Below the pieces are notes generated by a model. The model had not been told where the DNA came from and searched no databases. It worked only from the letters and a program-made list of their open reading frames with translations. A program made the translations under genes and the position numbers. DNA of 64,000 bases from DT-110 sp030148525 (GTDB lineage: Bacteria; Bacteroidota; Bacteroidia; Chitinophagales; Saprospiraceae): contig OZ245751.1 in assembly GCA_965227445.1 (NCBI GenBank), positions 2,232,001-2,296,000 on the forward strand, written 5' to 3'. Below are positions 24,919 to 34,320 of the stretch, one piece after another (the stretch's first letter is position 1; every line of letters starts with the position of its first letter).

Positions 24919-25115
24919 GGAACCAAGATAGGGGGAATTGGAGAATTAGAGAGAGGGGCTCAATCATTTCACGGTCAGATCCTACAGGAAAAGGGACTTT
25001 AGCCCTCCACTTTAGTTATGGGGGGTCGCGTAAAATGCCCGACGCTCCACGCAATGGAAATCAAGGATCCTGTAGCCAGGCATCAGGATGCTATTGGGTT
25101 AAGGCAAGTCGCTCT

Positions 25116-25157
25116 GGTCCATTTAGTCTCTGAAATCTCTTAAGTCCCTTCGGTCCC
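25116..25157. repeat. GGGACCGAAGGGACTTAAG word repeat at the antiporter 3' end
   Basis: On the minus strand reads GGGACCGAAGGGACTTAAG, AGATTTCAGAGACTAAA. Related copies are at 30578-30629 and, more diverged, at about 47240-47283. The antiporter stop codon (25140-25142) lies inside it and the last residues (GTEGT) are repeat-encoded. Confidence 0.8.
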
Positions 25158-27224
25158 AGTCGTTTCCACAAACTCAGGCGGTCGTTTTCCGAATTGCCGG
25201 ACAATCAAGAAAAGAGCCGTCATGGATACGAGGAACAAAATGATGCTAATCAGCCATCCACCGCCCAGGTAGGTGGAGAGCCCCGAGTTGATGAAAGCGA
25301 AAAAGCCGACGGACAGGGCATACGGCAACTGGGTACGCACGTGGTCGATGTGGTTGCAATCCGAAGCCAGAGAGCTCAGAATGGTGGTGTCCGAAATGGG
25401 CGAGCAATGATCACCGAGGACGGAAGCCGCCAGCACAACGGCAATTACGTTCAATAATAATTGGTAGGCTACGTCCGGATCTACGCCCTGGGCCTGGGAA
25501 ACCGCCCAGGTTGTCGGGATCGCGATGGGGTACAGGATAGCCATAGTACTCCAGCTGGAGCCCGTACTGAAGGCTATAGAAGCCGACAGAATGAAGACGA
25601 TCATGGGCACCAGGAAGGGGTTCAAGCTTCCCTTTAGGGCACTGGTCAGGTAGGTAGCTGTATGTAGTTCGTCGGTGGTGGCCGCCAGGGACCACGCCAG
25701 GGTCAGAATAAGAATAGCGGGCAGCATGGTTTTGAAGCCGGTGAGCATGGTGGTGATGGAATCGCCCAGTTTCATAATGCGTCCCCCAACGGTCATGAGG
25801 ATGGCCACGAATACGCCACTTAATGATGCCCACAATAGTGCGGTATAGCTATCGGCATTACCAATGAGCTTACCAACCTTACGGAAAAAACCGCCACCGC
25901 CTTCTTCCAGAGTAGCTCCGATATTGACCCAAACGTCGCCCCAGTCAGAACCGTTGAGTACCACGCCCATGTCAATCAGTTCGCCATAGGTGGAATTAAT
26001 CCCCGTGTCGATGAGTCCGTAAATAGTGACCAGGATGACGGTCAGTACCGGGATTACCGCATTCCACCAATTCAGGGGAGCACCTTTGATGGGGGAGAGG
26101 TCCTCGGTTTCCTCCACCTCTTTGTCGGCAACGGCCACTCGATCGACCTCGCCGGTGGTACGGGCACGAACCTCGGCTTTGTACATGCCGCCAAAGTCTC
26201 GCCCCGTAAAAATGAGCATCAGGATGAAAACGAGGGTCATGACCGGATAAAAGGAATACTTGAGGGAACCGATGAACAAGGCATAGGGCGTGGTGGGACC
26301 AGTATAATCGGTCAGGGTTTTAATACCATCATCGATGTAGCCAAGCTCCGCGCCGATCCAGGTGGTAATGAAGGCAACGGCAGCAACCGGAGCGGCCGTA
26401 CTGTCGACAATGTAAGCAAGTTTTTCGCGTGATATCCTGAACCGGTCGGTGACCGAGCGCATCGTATTACCGACAATAAGGGTGTTGGCGTAATCGTCGA
26501 AGAAAATCGCCACCCCGAGCAACCAGGTGATAAACTGAGCCGACCGCGGGCTGTTAGCGTATTTGGATAGCGATTTGACAACGCCCGCCATACCGCCATT
26601 GCGGGAGATGACGGCAACCATACCCCCGATGAGGATGGAAAAGATTATGATCGATTGGTGGCCGCCATCTGTTAGTGCAGAAACGACATATTTTTCGACT
26701 ACTTCCCAAAAGGAGATCAGGAAATAGTAAAAACTCTCGATGCGCATGCCTCCGGCGATGAAGGCACCGACCCATACACCAACGAAAAGGGATACTACTA
26801 CCTCGCGAAAGATAAGTGCCAGCAGGATGGCGACAAGTGGTGGTACAATGGATAGCCACATGGGAATGTGCCGCACCCGCAGCCCACGCCGGGTCTTGGA
26901 AGTGTGATAGATCCGGTATTGGTTGTCGGCATTTTTGAGAAGGAGAAGTTCTCCTTTTTCGTCGAAGGTTCGGCCCAGATCAACCCGGTTATTAACCATG
27001 GGCAAAGTGTCGAGTTGCCCATTGACCGTAATGCTGGCAGAATTACCGGTTTCGGGGATTTGCAGAAAAAAACGACCCTCATCGGCTAAAATGGTATAGT
27101 CTTTGATCTTAATATGAACGTCGGCCTGAGCGGCAGGTTCTAGCGTGATGGTGTCGGTTTGTGCACCACAAATGGCAGCTAGGAAACAAAACAGGCATAA
27201 AAGTAGACCGGAAGGTTTGCTCAT
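25140..27224 (-). CDS. NhaC-family Na+/H+ antiporter with an N-terminal exported domain
   Basis: A 694-residue protein. The start at 27224 gives a signal peptide (MSKPSGLLLCLFCFLAAICG); a longer frame upstream is not needed. Residues ~22-115 form a small beta-rich extracytoplasmic domain that begins DTITLEP and ends near RIYHTSKTRRG, followed by about 12 transmembrane helices of the NhaC type. Conserved features include the ion-path segment LGDHCSPISDTTILSSLASDC, FSTGSSWSTMAILYPIAIP and FFDDYANTLIVG. It exchanges protons for sodium across the inner membrane, although some relatives move amino acids or dicarboxylates. The C-terminus GTEGT is encoded by a repeat. Confidence 0.88.
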   Translation of the reverse strand: MSKPSGLLLCLFCFLAAICGAQTDTITLEPAAQADVHIKIKDYTILADEGRFFLQIPETGNSASITVNGQLDTLPMVNNRVDLGRTFDEKGELLLLKNADNQYRIYHTSKTRRGLRVRHIPMWLSIVPPLVAILLALIFREVVVSLFVGVWVGAFIAGGMRIESFYYFLISFWEVVEKYVVSALTDGGHQSIIIFSILIGGMVAVISRNGGMAGVVKSLSKYANSPRSAQFITWLLGVAIFFDDYANTLIVGNTMRSVTDRFRISREKLAYIVDSTAAPVAAVAFITTWIGAELGYIDDGIKTLTDYTGPTTPYALFIGSLKYSFYPVMTLVFILMLIFTGRDFGGMYKAEVRARTTGEVDRVAVADKEVEETEDLSPIKGAPLNWWNAVIPVLTVILVTIYGLIDTGINSTYGELIDMGVVLNGSDWGDVWVNIGATLEEGGGGFFRKVGKLIGNADSYTALLWASLSGVFVAILMTVGGRIMKLGDSITTMLTGFKTMLPAILILTLAWSLAATTDELHTATYLTSALKGSLNPFLVPMIVFILSASIAFSTGSSWSTMAILYPIAIPTTWAVSQAQGVDPDVAYQLLLNVIAVVLAASVLGDHCSPISDTTILSSLASDCNHIDHVRTQLPYALSVGFFAFINSGLSTYLGGGWLISIILFLVSMTALFLIVRQFGKRPPEFVETTGTEGT

Positions 27225-27320
27225 CAGCTGGTACAATCGTTTGTTGATAAATGGCGGTATCGGGCAAGAAACGAAAATATAGAATAACGACAAAGCGGTC
27301 TAACGCAAAAGAAAATTCCT

Positions 27321-29561
27321 ATGAAATACATCCAGAGCGTACTTTTCCTATTCTTAATCGGCGCTTTTTCCGTTTATGGGCAGGGTTTTTCCCGTCCCGA
27401 TTGGCCGGTTATTCAAAACGGTCAGCCACTGAACCAACCTTTTGCGGGTGGCTTGAATGCACCACAGGTTTCGGAGATCGACCTGAACCAGGATGGACGC
27501 CAGGATCTATTTGTCTTTGACCGTGCGGACAATGTGGTACTTACGTTCATCCAAAGCGGCCCTGTGGATGATCCGGTTTATATTTACGAACCGGCCTACG
27601 CCAGCATGTTTCCGCCACTGACCAACTGGGTCTTACTGCGCGACTACAATCGCGACGGCCTTCCCGATATTTATGCGTACAGTGATGTGCCGGGCATCGA
27701 TGGTATTACGGTCTACACCAGTAGTTATTCGGATGGGAATTGGCGTTTTGACCGCTATGAATTCGGCCCTCCCTTTAACCTGATACAGTACGAAAACACC
27801 AACGGAAACACCCTGCAGGCATATGTCTCCCGAATCGATTACCCGGCGGTGGATGATATCGATGGCGATGGCGATCTGGACATTGTCACCTTTGACCCCG
27901 GCGGGAGCTTTGTCGACTACTACCAAAATCAGCAGGTGGAGCAGGGACTGGCGGAAGGTGTCTTAGTGTACGAACTGGTCGACAACTGTTGGGGTGGTTT
28001 TTACGAAAGTGGCATAAACTCGGAGGTTACCTTCTCGGATGGCCCCGGCCAATGTGTTACCCTGGATGGTATTGATCTGGCTGCTACGGGCCGTCATGCC
28101 GGCTCCACTCTTTTAACCCTGGATGTGGATGACGATGGGGATAAAGATCTCGTCTTGGGTGATATCTCATTCGACAATCTGAACTTGCTTTATAACGAGG
28201 GAACCCCCGAACAGGCCTGGATGAACGGGCAAGATGTGCGTTTTCCATCGCAGGTTACGCCCGTCGATTTACCGGTTTTTCCGGCGGCCTTCGAGGTGGA
28301 GGTAACCGGAGATGACCGGCCCGACCTATTGGTAGCCCCCAATGAGGTACAGAATGCCGAGGACCTGGATGTGTTTTGGAAATACCGCGCAAATGATTCC
28401 GGAGACGGGCAACCTTATACCCTGGTCACCAAGCGCTTTTTAGCTGAGGACATGATCGACCTGGGCACCGGAGCCCAGCCGGTGTTTGTAGATTATAATC
28501 AGGATGGGCTGCTGGATATCCTGGTGGGAAATACCAGCCGTTTTCAACGCAATGGCGTTCCCGATGCTCGATTATTTCTCTACGAAAATACCGGAACGCC
28601 CGGTGAACCGGCTTTTACATTGGTCGACGAAGATTACCTGGAAATGTCGCAATTCAGTCAGAGTGGTTACGCACCAGCGGCCGGCGATATCGATGGTGAC
28701 GGAGATACGGACCTGCTGATCGGCGAGCAATTTGGTACCTTATTTTACGCCGAAAACACGGCCGGACCGAATCAACCCTTTGCTTTCGCACCCGTTCAGG
28801 CGGAATATTCAGGCATTGATGTGGGCCTGGCCGCCACGCCCTACCTGGTCGACCTGAACGAAGATGAACGAGTAGATCTCCTGGTGGGAGAGCGAACGGG
28901 TAATATCAACTATTTTGAGCATACCGGACATAACGAGCAACCCTATCAACCGGACTTGGGCACGGGAAATAATACCAATGCAGTAGGGCAGATCAATACG
29001 CGCCTGCCGGGTTTTATTACCGGTTATAGTGCACCCGTGGTGATCGATACCGAAGATGGCCTGCGTCTGCTGACCGGCTCCGAGGAGGGGGCATTGCTAC
29101 TGTACGGGTCGGTGGCTGATCAGGTTCGGGGGACCATGACCGAGCTGGATGCCTCTTTTGGTCCTATGCGCCTGGGGATGCGTACGCGTCCTGCCATGGC
29201 TGACGTGGACGGTGATGGATACCTGGACATGCTGGTGGGATCCATGCGCGGTGGTTTGCAATTGCTATCTACGCCTATGCGGACCCGTATGACCACGAGC
29301 ACCAGATCGGTATCGAAGATTGATTACCCTCTGGAGGTTTTTCCGAATCCGGCGGTTGATCGGGTGCAGGTTGATTTGCGTCACTGGCCTTTCGGCAAAA
29401 AACAGATCAGCCTGATCAACAATAAGGGACAGGTGGTGCGACAGGTAACGTCAAATGACCATCGGGTAGCTTTCAATCTAATCGGCTTGCCGGCGGGTAT
29501 GTATGTGGTGCAGGTAGAGGGAAGCCCGGGCATTGCACAGCGGAAGGTGATGGTGAGGTGA
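27321..29561 (+). CDS. secreted FG-GAP/VCBS-repeat protein with T9SS sorting domain
   Basis: A 746-residue secreted protein. Signal peptide MKYIQSVLFLFLIGAFSVYG. The body is a beta-propeller of FG-GAP/VCBS repeats with calcium-binding loops of the D-x-[DN]-x-[DN]-G type (DLNQDGRQDL, DYNRDGLPDI, DIDGDGDLDI, DVDDDGDKDL, DIDGDGDTDL, DVDGDGYLDM). The last ~80 residues are a type A T9SS C-terminal domain (VFPNPAVDRVQVDL ... GLPAGMYVVQVEG ... QRKVMVR), which directs export across the outer membrane and surface attachment or release. It is convergent with yggS with a single base between stop codons; GGTGAT/ATCACC around CTA (29557-29571) forms a small hairpin there. Confidence 0.93.
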   Translation: MKYIQSVLFLFLIGAFSVYGQGFSRPDWPVIQNGQPLNQPFAGGLNAPQVSEIDLNQDGRQDLFVFDRADNVVLTFIQSGPVDDPVYIYEPAYASMFPPLTNWVLLRDYNRDGLPDIYAYSDVPGIDGITVYTSSYSDGNWRFDRYEFGPPFNLIQYENTNGNTLQAYVSRIDYPAVDDIDGDGDLDIVTFDPGGSFVDYYQNQQVEQGLAEGVLVYELVDNCWGGFYESGINSEVTFSDGPGQCVTLDGIDLAATGRHAGSTLLTLDVDDDGDKDLVLGDISFDNLNLLYNEGTPEQAWMNGQDVRFPSQVTPVDLPVFPAAFEVEVTGDDRPDLLVAPNEVQNAEDLDVFWKYRANDSGDGQPYTLVTKRFLAEDMIDLGTGAQPVFVDYNQDGLLDILVGNTSRFQRNGVPDARLFLYENTGTPGEPAFTLVDEDYLEMSQFSQSGYAPAAGDIDGDGDTDLLIGEQFGTLFYAENTAGPNQPFAFAPVQAEYSGIDVGLAATPYLVDLNEDERVDLLVGERTGNINYFEHTGHNEQPYQPDLGTGNNTNAVGQINTRLPGFITGYSAPVVIDTEDGLRLLTGSEEGALLLYGSVADQVRGTMTELDASFGPMRLGMRTRPAMADVDGDGYLDMLVGSMRGGLQLLSTPMRTRMTTSTRSVSKIDYPLEVFPNPAVDRVQVDLRHWPFGKKQISLINNKGQVVRQVTSNDHRVAFNLIGLPAGMYVVQVEGSPGIAQRKVMVR

Positions 29562-29562
29562 T

Positions 29563-30225
29563 CTAATCACCATACTCCCGTTCCCCAAACAACAAGGTCC
29601 CTATGCGAACCATGGTCGACCCCTCCTCCAGCGCGATCTGGTAGTCGCCCGACATACCCATGGAGAGCTCTTTAAAGCGTTCTTCACCGGCAAAATAGTC
29701 GGATTTCAGCTTTTTGAAGATGCGGTGGAGTTCCTGGAATTCCCGGCGCACCTGATCGGTATTTTCCGTGAAGGTGGCCATACCCATCACCCCGACAATT
29801 CGGATGTGTTCCATCTGAGCGTAGGATTCGCCCTCTAGTAAATCCACCGCCGTATCCCAGTTGAAACCATATTTGCTTTCCTCATCGGCAATGTGGAATT
29901 GCAACAGGCAGTCGATCACCCGGTCTTCTTTCCGGGCTTGTTTGTTTACCTCTTTGAGCAGTCGCGGACTATCGACCGAGTGGATAAGGCTGATATAGGG
30001 TGCGATGTATTTTACCTTATTGCGCTGGAGGTGCCCGATCATATGCCACTCAATATCCTTGGGGAGTTCTTCGTATTTAGGCGTGAGTTCCTGGGCTTTG
30101 CTTTCGCCAAAAATCCGCTGGCCCTGGTCGTACAGGCGCTGGATGGCTTCCACGGGCTTAGTTTTAGAGACGGCTACGAGCTTGGTTTGGGTAGGTTGAA
30201 GTTGTTCCAGTATCTGTTTGTACAT
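29563..30225 (-). CDS. yggS: YggS-family PLP homeostasis protein
   Basis: A 220-residue single-domain alanine-racemase-fold protein that binds pyridoxal 5'-phosphate and keeps vitamin B6 and amino-acid pools in balance. Hallmarks: the PLP lysine in KLVAVSKTKP, FGESKAQEL, WHMIGHLQRNKVKYI, SKYGF and LSMGMSGDYQIALEEGSTMVRIG. Length is typical (about 220-235). It stands alone on the minus strand. Confidence 0.96.
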   Translation of the reverse strand: MYKQILEQLQPTQTKLVAVSKTKPVEAIQRLYDQGQRIFGESKAQELTPKYEELPKDIEWHMIGHLQRNKVKYIAPYISLIHSVDSPRLLKEVNKQARKEDRVIDCLLQFHIADEESKYGFNWDTAVDLLEGESYAQMEHIRIVGVMGMATFTENTDQVRREFQELHRIFKKLKSDYFAGEERFKELSMGMSGDYQIALEEGSTMVRIGTLLFGEREYGD

Positions 30226-30356
30226 GGTTCCTTTGCTTGGTTCTTATTGGTGTAATGCGCTTGTTGAACGTAGATTTAGACATTTTTTAACGCCGCAATG
30301 GTACTTATCGTTGATCACAAATCGTTGAATTTACTGAATGTCAAAAATAAGTGACC

Positions 30357-30545
30357 ATGTACCAATCAATCGCCGCCCGTAATGAACGCCGCAATCGTCG
30401 ACGCGCCGTTTTTATGACTTCTTTGATTACCGGATTGCTGATGGTAGCTCTCGCTTATTTCGGTAGTCCCGACCTGCAGGCCATGGTCGATGGATTGGTC
30501 GATCAGGTCCTCGGCACTGAGCCTACTGCGAATGTGCAGCCGTGA
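30357..30545 (+). CDS. small single-span membrane protein, unknown
   Basis: A 62-residue frame: a basic N-terminus (RNERRNRRR), one transmembrane helix (AVFMTSLITGLLMVALAYF) and a short acidic tail. I do not recognise it. The ATG at 30357 is preferred over a GTG two codons earlier. The positive-inside layout and coding-like composition favour a real small protein, but there is no homology evidence. A word repeat starts 33 nt after the stop. Confidence 0.45.
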   Translation: MYQSIAARNERRNRRRAVFMTSLITGLLMVALAYFGSPDLQAMVDGLVDQVLGTEPTANVQP

Positions 30546-30577
30546 TTTGGGACTGGTGTGGGGACGGTAGAGAATCA

Positions 30578-30629
30578 AGGGACCTTTAGGGACCGAAGGG
30601 ATTTAAGTGACCTCAGGGACTAAAGAGAC
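30578..30629. repeat. GGGACCTTTAGGGACCGAAGGG word repeat
   Basis: Units GGGACC, GAAGGGATTTAAG, TGACCTCAGGGACTAAAGAG; same family as at 25116-25157 in the opposite orientation. It is intergenic, between the small membrane protein and the kinase gene. Confidence 0.8.
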
Positions 30630-30716
30630 AGTGGGTATACCCGATAAATCGCGTCTCTACAAAGAGTTGGGTAGCAACCGGTCGTTCTTCTGATTTCTGA
30701 TCTCTGAATTCACACT

Positions 30717-31385
30717 TCAAAAAAGTCCATGCAGCTCAGCCCGGACCAGGTTGATCACTTTACCCAGGTCTTCGGCATCGTTGGCAAAGTCGAGTTGGTC
30801 GCTGTTAATGACCAGCAGGTTCCCCTCGTCGTAGCTGTTGATCCAGTTCTCGTAGCGCTCGTTCAGACGCTTTAAGTAATCCAGGCTCATGTTACCCTCG
30901 TATTCCCGCCCCCGGGACTGGATGTGTTTTACCAGGGTTGAAATGTCGGCCCGCAGATAGATCAAGAGATCAGGTGGTTGTATCTGGGACGACATGGTCT
31001 TGAACAATTCGAAGTAATTGGTAAAATCGCGCTTCGACATCAGCCCCATGTGGTGGAGGTTAGGCGCAAAGATGTATGCATCCTCGTAAATTGTGCGATC
31101 CTGTACCACCGTTTTGTCCCCATTGAGGATGCGCAGGATTTGCTGGTAGCGGTTGTTCAGGAAGTATATCTGCAGATTGAAAGCCCAGCGTTGCATATCT
31201 TCATAGAAATCACTGAGATAAGGGTTTTCTGCGGTCGATTCGAAGTGTACATCCCACCCAAAATGCTTGCCCAACAGGGCGCAAAGAGTTGTTTTCCCTG
31301 CCCCGATATTTCCGGCAATGGCGATGTGCCGTAATCCAACCTTAGTTTTGGTATCCTCCATGGTGCTAGGTGCATTTTCCATCAT
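30717..31385 (-). CDS. deoxynucleoside kinase
   Basis: A 222-residue P-loop kinase of the dNK/dGK-dCK family, which phosphorylates deoxynucleosides for salvage. P-loop GNIGAGKTTL, the substrate-side VHFESTAENPYLSDFYEDM, the QDRTIYEDAYIFA motif (equivalent of DRS/ERS) and the lid region SRGREYEGNMSLDYLKRLNERYE are all present. The ATG at 31385 is chosen; a second in-frame ATG follows at once. It is monocistronic. Confidence 0.93.
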   Translation of the reverse strand: MMENAPSTMEDTKTKVGLRHIAIAGNIGAGKTTLCALLGKHFGWDVHFESTAENPYLSDFYEDMQRWAFNLQIYFLNNRYQQILRILNGDKTVVQDRTIYEDAYIFAPNLHHMGLMSKRDFTNYFELFKTMSSQIQPPDLLIYLRADISTLVKHIQSRGREYEGNMSLDYLKRLNERYENWINSYDEGNLLVINSDQLDFANDAEDLGKVINLVRAELHGLF

Positions 31386-31590
31386 CAAAATCTGTTTTGT
31401 GAAGCCGCAGACCGGCAGAGCGTCACGAAATTACAATATCCGAACCATTTTTTGAGTGCTTCAGTGATGTGCTGCTGCCAAAAGTTATCCACAATGATGT
31501 TGTTCGGGTAGCATGACCTTCTTATCTTGCCTGCAATAGGTATCCGGGCCGTTCACCGAATTTTTGGCCCCGGCCGTCTAATTTTATCGT

Positions 31591-31884
31591 ATGCAAATAG
31601 ATAAGCAATTAATTTCACGCCTCGAGTTATTAGCTCGATTGGAACTATCCGATGAGGAACGAGAAGCCATCCGCCGGGACTTAAACGAAATCCTGGACAT
31701 GGTGGAAAAGTTACAGCGAATCGATACGACTGGTATTGACCCCTTGGTATACTTAAACCCTGATGTCAACCAGTGGCGAGCCGACGAGGTGCGCGATCAA
31801 TTGCCCCGGGAACGTGCTCTGCGAAATGCGCCCCAAGAGGATGGATCCTATTTTAAAGTACCCAAGGTCATCGACCTTTCTTAA
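31591..31884 (+). CDS. gatC: Asp-tRNA(Asn)/Glu-tRNA(Gln) amidotransferase subunit C
   Basis: A 97-residue GatC. This small subunit wraps around GatA and stabilises the GatCAB complex, which amidates mischarged Glu-tRNA(Gln) and Asp-tRNA(Asn). Family pattern: ISRLELLARLELSDEE, LNEILDMVEKLQRIDT and the conserved C-terminal RDQLPRERALRNAPQEDGSYFKVPKVI. gatA and gatB are not in the window. It is followed 8 nt later by an ABC ATPase gene. Confidence 0.95.
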   Translation: MQIDKQLISRLELLARLELSDEEREAIRRDLNEILDMVEKLQRIDTTGIDPLVYLNPDVNQWRADEVRDQLPRERALRNAPQEDGSYFKVPKVIDLS

Positions 31885-31892
31885 TCCAAGCT

Positions 31893-32624
31893 ATGGACCC
31901 GATTATTTCCGTACGTGAACTTCGCAAGACTTACATTATGGGTACCACCCAGGTGCATGCCCTGAAAACGATCGACATTGATATCCAAAAGAATGAATTT
32001 GTGGCCCTGATGGGACCCTCGGGTTCTGGTAAATCAACTTTGATGAACCTGTTGGGTTGCCTGGATACGCCAACAAGTGGCGATTATTTTCTGAATGGTA
32101 CCAATGTAAGTACCATGGTCGATAGTGAACTGGCTGAAGTTCGGAATAAAGAGATCGGATTTGTATTTCAGACCTTTAACCTTTTGCCGCGCCTTTCCGC
32201 TCTGGAAAACGTAGCTCTGCCACTGGTCTATGCCGGTATGAGTAAATCGGCTCGCCGCGAACGTGCACAAGAAGTACTGACCAACGTAGGCCTCGGTGAC
32301 CGGGTCGACCATAAACCCAACGAACTGTCGGGTGGTCAGCGGCAACGGGTCGCGGTGGCAAGGGCCCTCGTTAATCGGCCATCCATCATCCTGGCGGATG
32401 AGCCTACAGGTAACCTCGACACCAAGACTTCTATCGAGATCATGGAGATCTTCGAAAAGATTCACGCCCTCGGCAATACCATCATCCTGGTAACCCACGA
32501 ACCCGATATTGCTGAACACGCCCACCGCATCGTACGCCTTCGCGATGGCCTGGTCGAAAAAGACGAGATCAACCAGAATGTCGTAACCGTAGACAATCCC
32601 GAACACCGTTACCGACAGGAGTAG
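31893..32624 (+). CDS. ABC transporter ATPase, LolD/MacB type
   Basis: A 243-residue ATPase. Walker A GPSGSGKST, Q loop FVFQTFNLLPRLSALENVALP, signature LSGGQRQRVAVARAL, Walker B IILADEPTGNLDT and switch His in LVTHEPDIA. This Q-loop and signature style is that of the MacB/LolD/FtsE group, which drives lipoprotein release, efflux or cell-division permeases. No permease gene is adjacent, so the partner is unknown. Co-transcription with gatC is likely (8-nt gap). A hairpin terminator lies about 80 nt downstream. Confidence 0.9.
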   Translation: MDPIISVRELRKTYIMGTTQVHALKTIDIDIQKNEFVALMGPSGSGKSTLMNLLGCLDTPTSGDYFLNGTNVSTMVDSELAEVRNKEIGFVFQTFNLLPRLSALENVALPLVYAGMSKSARRERAQEVLTNVGLGDRVDHKPNELSGGQRQRVAVARALVNRPSIILADEPTGNLDTKTSIEIMEIFEKIHALGNTIILVTHEPDIAEHAHRIVRLRDGLVEKDEINQNVVTVDNPEHRYRQE

Positions 32625-32701
32625 AACGGATGTCGATCTTTCCCTGGTCGCCGAAATCCTTATGGATGAAGGGAGACCGGATCGACCTGGATTGTACAAA
32701 T

Positions 32702-32738
32702 AAAAAACCGGACCATAAATCATGGCCCGGTTTTTTAT
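32702..32738. terminator. bidirectional hairpin terminator between ABC ATPase gene and T9SS protein gene
   Basis: AAAAAACCGG and CCGGTTTTTT form the outer stem, extended by ACCAT/ATGG around an AAATC loop. T runs lie on both strands. It serves the plus-strand ABC gene and the convergent minus-strand gene. Confidence 0.85.
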
Positions 32739-32774
32739 CTACGTAGGTCCATTAGACAGCCTAGCGAAAGCTGT

Positions 32775-34037
32775 TTACTGAACCACTAATTGCAGCGTCT
32801 TTTTCACCACTCCGTCCACAATCAGTGAGTAGGAATACGTTCCGGCCGGCATGGACTGGGTTCTTAATTGGATACGCCCTTCCCCGGCCTGCAGCTCTCG
32901 GGTCTTTACCAGTTTCCCCTGCACATCAAAGACTTTCAACTGTACGTCGCTGACATCCGCAGGCGTACGGTAATCGATCACCGACTGATCCATAAAGGGA
33001 TTGGGTGCATTTTGACCCAGATAGAACTGGCCTTTGGCCTGGGATTCGGATTCTTCTTCAGGACCGGCTTTTACGGGATCATCTTCCAGCAAAACACTTT
33101 CCTGATCTGCGATCTCGTGGCCCGGCAGGTATTCGCTGGCATCGCGAATGACCCGATAGTCTTCGTACCCTTTTCGGACGGCTTTCACTTCCCAGTCGAA
33201 GCTGAACTGTCCGGTGCCGTTTTGTAACTCCCCCACGCGAATGCCTTCAGCCGTTTTTTCGATGACTGCCAGGCCGTAGGTATTGGTGGAGTGAGGGGTA
33301 AGGATCACGGTCATCGTTTCCGGATTGATGACTAATTTGAAATGGTCCGAAAAAGGAATAAATGCCTCCCCTTGTTCGAGGGTGGCCGTTCCGCGTTCGT
33401 AGGCAGCGGCTTCCGGCCCCTCCACGCTGGCATACCAGATCTCCTTTCCGGGTTGTTCCGGGTGTTCCATGCGGAAGTTCTTGGTGTCACCGAAGACGGA
33501 GCCCGTTCCATCCGCATTCACAATTAATGCTGCTTGTATTTGGCCGTTGTCGTCTTCGACTGCAATGTAACCATTATTAGGCCGACCAGAAGGCCAACTT
33601 AAAAAGGTATTGTCTGAGGCATTATCGCCATCGGTGGTAATAATTCCAGCATCCGTTACGACACGCATTTCTGCTCTGGTATTACCATTGTTCTGCAGAC
33701 GCAACCGACCACGTACCGGGCTCCCCGAATCCGGACCTACCCAGAAAATGGGTCCCGTTCCACCACCGGCATATAGCTCCAGTAATCCCGAAGACCCGGA
33801 TTGTCCAAGGAAAACGATGGGCCACTGGCCGGCATTAATGAATTGTAAACTGGTCGTATACAATCGCATCCGATCGAAGGGAGTGATGATACTGGCGTCG
33901 TCAAAGATCAAACTGCCATTTTCAAAATTGGTGCTGATGACCGTCCCGTCGTCAATGGTGAGGATGTCGGGATGAATCTGCACCTGTCCAAACAAAAAGA
34001 CAGGAATAACAAAAAAGAATAATAAAACTACACGCAT
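32775..34037 (-). CDS. secreted beta-rich protein with T9SS sorting domain
   Basis: A 420-residue secreted protein with signal peptide MRVVLLFFFVIPVFLFG. Residues ~170-300 hold a segment, FRMEHPEQPGKEIWYASVEG, EAAAYERGTATLEQG and SFDWEVKAVRKGYE, of the kind found next to chaperone/tail-fibre modules in many bacterial and phage surface proteins. The final ~80 residues are a T9SS C-terminal domain (LGQNAPNPFMDQSVIDYR ... VFDVQGKLVKTREL ... GTYSYSLIVDGVVKKTLQLVVQ). The first half is a glycine/asparagine-rich beta repeat. Exact function is unknown. Confidence 0.85.
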   Translation of the reverse strand: MRVVLLFFFVIPVFLFGQVQIHPDILTIDDGTVISTNFENGSLIFDDASIITPFDRMRLYTTSLQFINAGQWPIVFLGQSGSSGLLELYAGGGTGPIFWVGPDSGSPVRGRLRLQNNGNTRAEMRVVTDAGIITTDGDNASDNTFLSWPSGRPNNGYIAVEDDNGQIQAALIVNADGTGSVFGDTKNFRMEHPEQPGKEIWYASVEGPEAAAYERGTATLEQGEAFIPFSDHFKLVINPETMTVILTPHSTNTYGLAVIEKTAEGIRVGELQNGTGQFSFDWEVKAVRKGYEDYRVIRDASEYLPGHEIADQESVLLEDDPVKAGPEEESESQAKGQFYLGQNAPNPFMDQSVIDYRTPADVSDVQLKVFDVQGKLVKTRELQAGEGRIQLRTQSMPAGTYSYSLIVDGVVKKTLQLVVQ

Positions 34038-34320
34038 AAAGCTCGGTTTTATGAGGATGAATGAATAGTCCAGCCGTGTGTAGTGTGCGGGGTAGGTATT
34101 GAAGGTTGAGATCAGGGGGCTGAGGTCAGAAGTAATGGCTTACTTGGGTGAAAACACTGCTTACAACATAGCATAATCCTTGGAACAGGATTGTTACCGG
34201 GGCATTTGAAAATAATAAAATATGAAATGTCCAGGTGTTTTTGCACCTCAATTTTACCGAATCCAGATACAAATTACCCAATACCCTGTACCAATTTTAC
34301 CTATCTTCCCCACAAAAAAT

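Noticed and set aside
34222..34320. 33-codon N-terminal extension of the cobalamin adenosyltransferase
   Set aside because: The extension is intergenic word-like DNA, and the family starts exactly at MSFKIYTKTGDKGETG.
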